Assembly: GCA_023394965.1 (NCBI GenBank)
Contig: JAEWZX010000042.1
Location: 297,633-361,632, forward strand
Origin: Pseudomonadota bacterium
Lineage (GTDB): Bacteria; Pseudomonadota; Alphaproteobacteria; Sphingomonadales; Sphingomonadaceae
Direction: 5' to 3'
DNA length: 64,000 nucleotides
Position 1 is the stretch's first letter. Each line of letters begins with the position of its first letter. The position numbers and the translations under genes were made by a program. Of this stretch, positions 61,312-64,000 are shown in pieces. A model generated the notes under the pieces. It saw only the letters and a list, made by a program, of their open reading frames with translations. It was not told the DNA's origin and ran no database searches.

Positions 61312-61764
61312 TCAGAGCATATACCGCATCTTGATTGTCAGCTTGCGGTCATGCGTGTCGATATCGATTGCGGCATCGGAAAATCGGGGTGGGCCCATCC
61401 GCACCTTTGCATCGCGTGAGAAGCCGAAACCTTCTTTGGGCATCATGCCAAGTGCGCGATCGGCCTTGCCGTTTGAATTCTCGTCATGAAGCAGAGCAAT
61501 AGCATAGGTGCCCGGTATCACATCTTCGAAGGTGAAGGTCACGTTGCCTTCTAGGGCCTGCGTGGTGGTGCCGTAAGCACCGCGCACCCCGCGGCAACGC
61601 GGGAATGTTGCTTCGTCGGCGGTCATGCAGGCGCGAACGACGCCTTTTGAATTGCGCAAATCGGTTGCTGTTACCGTGATCGTCGCACCTTCTTTCGTTG
61701 CCGGAGCAGCTGCCGCGACTAGTGAACAAATCGGAAACAGGGCAAGTGTCATAGCGCGCCTCAT
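61312..61764 (-). CDS. DUF2141 secreted protein
   Basis: A 150-aa exported protein: signal peptide MTLALFPICSLVAAAAPA, then the DUF2141 beta-sandwich (TITVTATDLRNSKGVVRACMT, VTFTFEDVIPGTYAIALLHDENSNGKAD, GMMPKEGFGFSRDAK). Function is unknown. ATG 61764 overlaps the stop of the hydroxylase gene by four bases. Confidence 0.86.
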   Translation of the reverse strand: MRRAMTLALFPICSLVAAAAPATKEGATITVTATDLRNSKGVVRACMTADEATFPRCRGVRGAYGTTTQALEGNVTFTFEDVIPGTYAIALLHDENSNGKADRALGMMPKEGFGFSRDAKVRMGPPRFSDAAIDIDTHDRKLTIKMRYML

Positions 61765-62477
61765 GCGTTGGGACTCAGCCCGCGGTCGGTTCCGCATAGC
61801 CGGTCCCAGATACGAAAATAGAGGCCGTAGTTGCATTTGTACTCTTCATGATGACGCTGGTGATGACTTGCGGTTATCAGCCATTCACCCAACCTCGAAT
61901 GAACCAGACGGTTTGGAAACATCTCCCATCCCATGTGATTGGTTACACCCATGACCGTCATGACTAGCAACACCCCCCCCAGCATCACGACATGGATCGG
62001 GATAAGGAACACAAGCACGGGTATTACCACCGCCCCGGTCAGCGCTTCCCATGGATGAAAGCTCATTGCCGCCCAAGCGGTTGGCGGCCGGCTGGCGTGG
62101 TGGACTGTATGCATCGCCCGGAACCATGCCGGGCGATGCATCACCCGATGAGTCCAGTAAAACCAGCTATCGTGTGCCAACAGATATAGCAGAAGTGCGA
62201 GTGGCAAATACCACAAGGGGTAGGCATTCCATTCCGTGTAGATTTGCGTCCATCCGTGCTCCTGCCAGCCCCAAGCTACCACGCCGGCGGGAATGCCATA
62301 TATTGCAGCCGATACCAGCGACCAGCCGATTTCTTTGCGGATCTGCGGGCCCAGCATGGCGTGATAACCCGGTCGCACGCGATTGGTGACCAGCGCAAAA
62401 ACTCCGCTGGCGGCGAGATAGCGCAAGGCAACGATGGCGGTCATTGCGCATACGGAAAGGATTATGGCACCCCACAT
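61761..62477 (-). CDS. Sterol desaturase / fatty acid hydroxylase family enzyme
   Basis: A 238-aa membrane di-iron enzyme with four to five helices and the three histidine boxes HDSWFYWTHRVMHR, HTVHHASRP and ITASHHQRHHEEY. Family members hydroxylate or desaturate lipids, sterols or carotenoids; the substrate cannot be read. It is coupled to the DUF2141 gene downstream. Confidence 0.88.
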   Translation of the reverse strand: MWGAIILSVCAMTAIVALRYLAASGVFALVTNRVRPGYHAMLGPQIRKEIGWSLVSAAIYGIPAGVVAWGWQEHGWTQIYTEWNAYPLWYLPLALLLYLLAHDSWFYWTHRVMHRPAWFRAMHTVHHASRPPTAWAAMSFHPWEALTGAVVIPVLVFLIPIHVVMLGGVLLVMTVMGVTNHMGWEMFPNRLVHSRLGEWLITASHHQRHHEEYKCNYGLYFRIWDRLCGTDRGLSPNA

Positions 62478-62525
62478 GGTGCAACAACCCTAGTCTCCCA
62501 ATACCGGTCGGGAAACTGGGAAATG

Positions 62526-63005
62526 TTATTCGGGTGCGCCCCAAGGCGCGCAGTGTGGGTCGAGGGCAACGGTTGCGCGCCGCAGGGCGGTTCGTGCAAT
62601 CCGTTCGACTTCCACCTTCCGGCGCGCCGCAGCAAGCGAATGTAGTGGAGCTGGGCGCACGATCTCACCGTCGTAGCCATCGGCCACGATTACCCCGCAA
62701 AAGTCCGGGCGATAAGCCTCGCCTTCCAGCGGGCTGCGATCAAGTTCGGGTGGCACACCCCAATAAAAACGATCGCAGAAATCGAGATAGTCAGGCCACT
62801 TGCCGTCGCCCAGAAGGTCGCCGCGCTGAACCTTGATCTCCACGATGATCACGCGCCCCTTGGGATCGATGCCCATCAGATCTGCCCGTCTGCCGTTGCG
62901 AAGGGGCATTTCGGCCAGGCACCAGATGTCGTTTCGCGCAAAAAGTCGCGAGATACCCCTTGCAACTACGGTGGCCTCCCGAGCTCCTGTCACCGAACCC
63001 ATCAT
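62526..63005 (-). CDS. mmcB: MmcB-family DNA repair protein
   Basis: A 159-aa nuclease-fold protein. Characteristic are VARGISRLFARNDIWCLAEMPLRNGRRADLMGID, GRVIIVEIKVQRGDLLGDGKWPDYLDFCDRFYWGVP and FCGVIVADGYDGEIV; the E-x-K in VEIKV fits a PD-(D/E)XK core. In Caulobacter MmcB is tied to mitomycin C resistance. ATG 63005 is chosen; a GTG at 63038 is possible. No alphaproteobacterial LexA box (GTTC-N7-GTTC) was found just upstream. Confidence 0.9.
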   Translation of the reverse strand: MMGSVTGAREATVVARGISRLFARNDIWCLAEMPLRNGRRADLMGIDPKGRVIIVEIKVQRGDLLGDGKWPDYLDFCDRFYWGVPPELDRSPLEGEAYRPDFCGVIVADGYDGEIVRPAPLHSLAAARRKVEVERIARTALRRATVALDPHCAPWGAPE

Positions 63006-63058
63006 AGCACCAATATGGACCGGGCGACCATCGCGCACAACGCGATTTTAAAGAGTAA

Positions 63059-63457
63059 TCAGCCCGCCGCGACCAGCTCAACTATTGCGTCACGCGCGCG
63101 GTGGAATTCGCGCCACAGCGTGAGCGCGGCTGTGGTAGTGTCTTGGCCTTGTGCTGCCAGAGATAGCAATGCACGCAAACCCGGCTGCATCACTGCAGCA
63201 AGATCGCCGATCCCGCGAGCGGCTGTTTCATAGTGCCAGCCGCCTTTTCTCGCGGCAAATGCGGGAACCTGCGCAATTTCGGGAGCGACAGTCTCGCAGC
63301 CCAATTGTGCAAGGTTGCCAACCGCCGTGGCCGCTTCATGCACTGCGCCCCATTGCTCGGTCATTAAACTCATCCCAGCTATCTCAAGTCGATCATAATC
63401 GACTGGAGGCAACATTCTGGCATGCGCCAGATCAAGTTCGTGGTACATCGCGCTCAT
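63059..63457 (-). CDS. Hypothetical helical protein
   Basis: A 132-aa, alanine-rich, probably all-helical cytoplasmic protein that I do not recognise (LTEQWGAVHEAATAVGNLAQLG-like repeats, then LWREFHRARDAIVELVAAG). It lies upstream of mmcB on the same strand with a 53-bp gap and may be co-transcribed. Confidence 0.5.
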   Translation of the reverse strand: MSAMYHELDLAHARMLPPVDYDRLEIAGMSLMTEQWGAVHEAATAVGNLAQLGCETVAPEIAQVPAFAARKGGWHYETAARGIGDLAAVMQPGLRALLSLAAQGQDTTTAALTLWREFHRARDAIVELVAAG

Positions 63458-63586
63458 CGACGAGAGGTTTTATGGATCTGACCTTGCCAAATTGCTAATA
63501 GTTCAGTTGTAAATGCGCGGCGCGTTTTAAGACTGGCTAGTGCCTCTGCGCTTTGCTAAGCGGCCTGCTGGCCCAAGCGAAAGAAA

Positions 63587-63634
<48 letters not shown>

Positions 63635-63878
63635 AAGTCAAGTGGCTTTGTTGTGGGTGTAGAAAATGTCGATAGAAACCAAGGAATTGGTGGAAGTCGA
63701 TAGAACTGTGAAAATCGCTCTCTTGGTCGCGGAAGCACCACGGAAGCAAACTTTAAGGAGGTTGTAGAGTAAGAACGACGGAAGTTGGCGGCCCTCGGAA
63801 CCGCATGAATGACGTTGATTCGAGTAACTGGTTTCGGGATTGACCTTGGTTGATCTCGCACACTATCAAAACGACGAT
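63635..63878. other. Spacer between the two tRNA-Arg copies
   Basis: About 244 bases with no supported reading frame. GTCGATAGAA occurs twice (near 63669 and 63697). The last part carries a promoter for the complete tRNA: TTGACC at 63840, CTATCA at 63863, spacing 17. Confidence 0.5.
63840..63868 (+). promoter_or_regulatory. Promoter of tRNA-Arg(CCG)
   Basis: TTGACC (63840-63845) and CTATCA (63863-63868) with 17 bases between, ten bases before the tRNA. Confidence 0.5.
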
Positions 63879-63955
63879 GCACCCGTAGCTCAGCTGGATA
63901 GAGCGCCACCCTCCGAAGGTGGAGGCCACACGTTCGAATCGTGTCGGGTGCGCCA
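63879..63955 (+). tRNA. tRNA-Arg(CCG)
   Basis: Complete 77-base tRNA. The acceptor GCACCCG pairs with CGGGTGC (63945-63951), followed by discriminator G and encoded CCA. The D arm has AGCTCAGCTGGATAGAGC, the anticodon stem CCACC/GGTGG encloses loop CTCCGAA (anticodon CCG, arginine), and the T arm is CACACGTTCGAATCGTGTC-type. Confidence 0.97.
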
Positions 63956-64000
63956 TTTCAGAACAGAACTATGAACGCCGAACGCCGCCGTTTCTACGCT

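Noticed and set aside
63753..63956. Minus-strand frame MAHPTRFERVASTFGG... over the tRNA
   Set aside because: This peptide is the well-known spurious translation of the complement of a tRNA 3' half.
63971..64000. ATG-started frame (MNAERRRFYA) running off the right edge
   Set aside because: Only ten codons are visible and no ribosome site precedes it, so it cannot be supported.

Overview
The window reads as chromosomal DNA of a GC-rich alphaproteobacterium, most likely of the order Sphingomonadales and probably close to Erythrobacter/Altererythrobacter. This is inferred from protein style (class I fumarase of about 508 aa, fused ThiS-ThiG, S9 with an N-terminal extension, DUF1491, DUF2093, DUF2497/PopZ-like, MmcB) and from gene order. 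It is almost entirely core genome with a few small accessory patches. There is no rRNA operon, CRISPR array, prophage or recognisable transposase.

Layout. 1-1.8 kb: end of a GltB-like FMN protein and an NTF2-like protein. 1.9-8.8 kb: two divergent blocks, hemE-hemJ-rho leftwards and ppsR-maf-aroE-coaE-dnaQ rightwards. The spacer between hemE and the ppsR-type gene has an AT-rich palindrome and DnaA-box-like sites, and I propose it as the chromosomal origin. 8.8-16.2 kb: ribosome hibernation factor, small enzymes, ErpA, a ferredoxin, a PopZ-like protein, and pcm-tolC. 16.3-22 kb: fumarase, a LytS/LytTR two-component pair, a lipid kinase and a phosphoesterase. 22-32.6 kb: rplM-rpsI, ctaA-cutA, a MerC protein behind a large dyad, thiSG, chaA, an acyl-CoA ligase, ggt and pyrD. 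32.6-33.8 kb: a candidate small RNA with a textbook terminator, then an AraC-type regulator with a leader peptide. 33.9-40.7 kb: the suf iron-sulfur operon (Rrf2 regulator, sufB, a foreign secreted-protein gene, a displaced sufB tail, DUF559, sufC, sufD, sufS, DUF59, sufA). 40.7-49.1 kb: lipoprotein, EI24, adenosine kinase, a GIY-YIG gene framed by inverted repeats, purD/xseA with overlapping start codons, and an M23 peptidase. 49.2-63.5 kb: L28, TadA, RNase T2, NadC, a second LytTR pair, a DsbA-like protein, M48 protease, hydrolases, a large PAS protein, a sterol-desaturase-family enzyme and MmcB. 63.6-64 kb: a truncated and a complete tRNA-Arg(CCG).

Themes that tie the genes together are heme and iron-sulfur cofactor supply (hemE, hemJ, ctaA, erpA, suf), replication and repair (origin candidate, dnaQ, xth, xseA, mmcB) and envelope maintenance (SleB, TolC, M23, M48). 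The most noteworthy observations are the sufB tail exchange that inserted a cargo gene into the suf operon, the origin candidate, the GIY-YIG gene between perfect inverted repeats, the orphan small RNA before the AraC gene, the 39-bp dyad overlapping the merC start, and a gene that appears to be an HD-domain protein with its catalytic core cleanly deleted. All function calls come from reading translated sequence; no database search was run.
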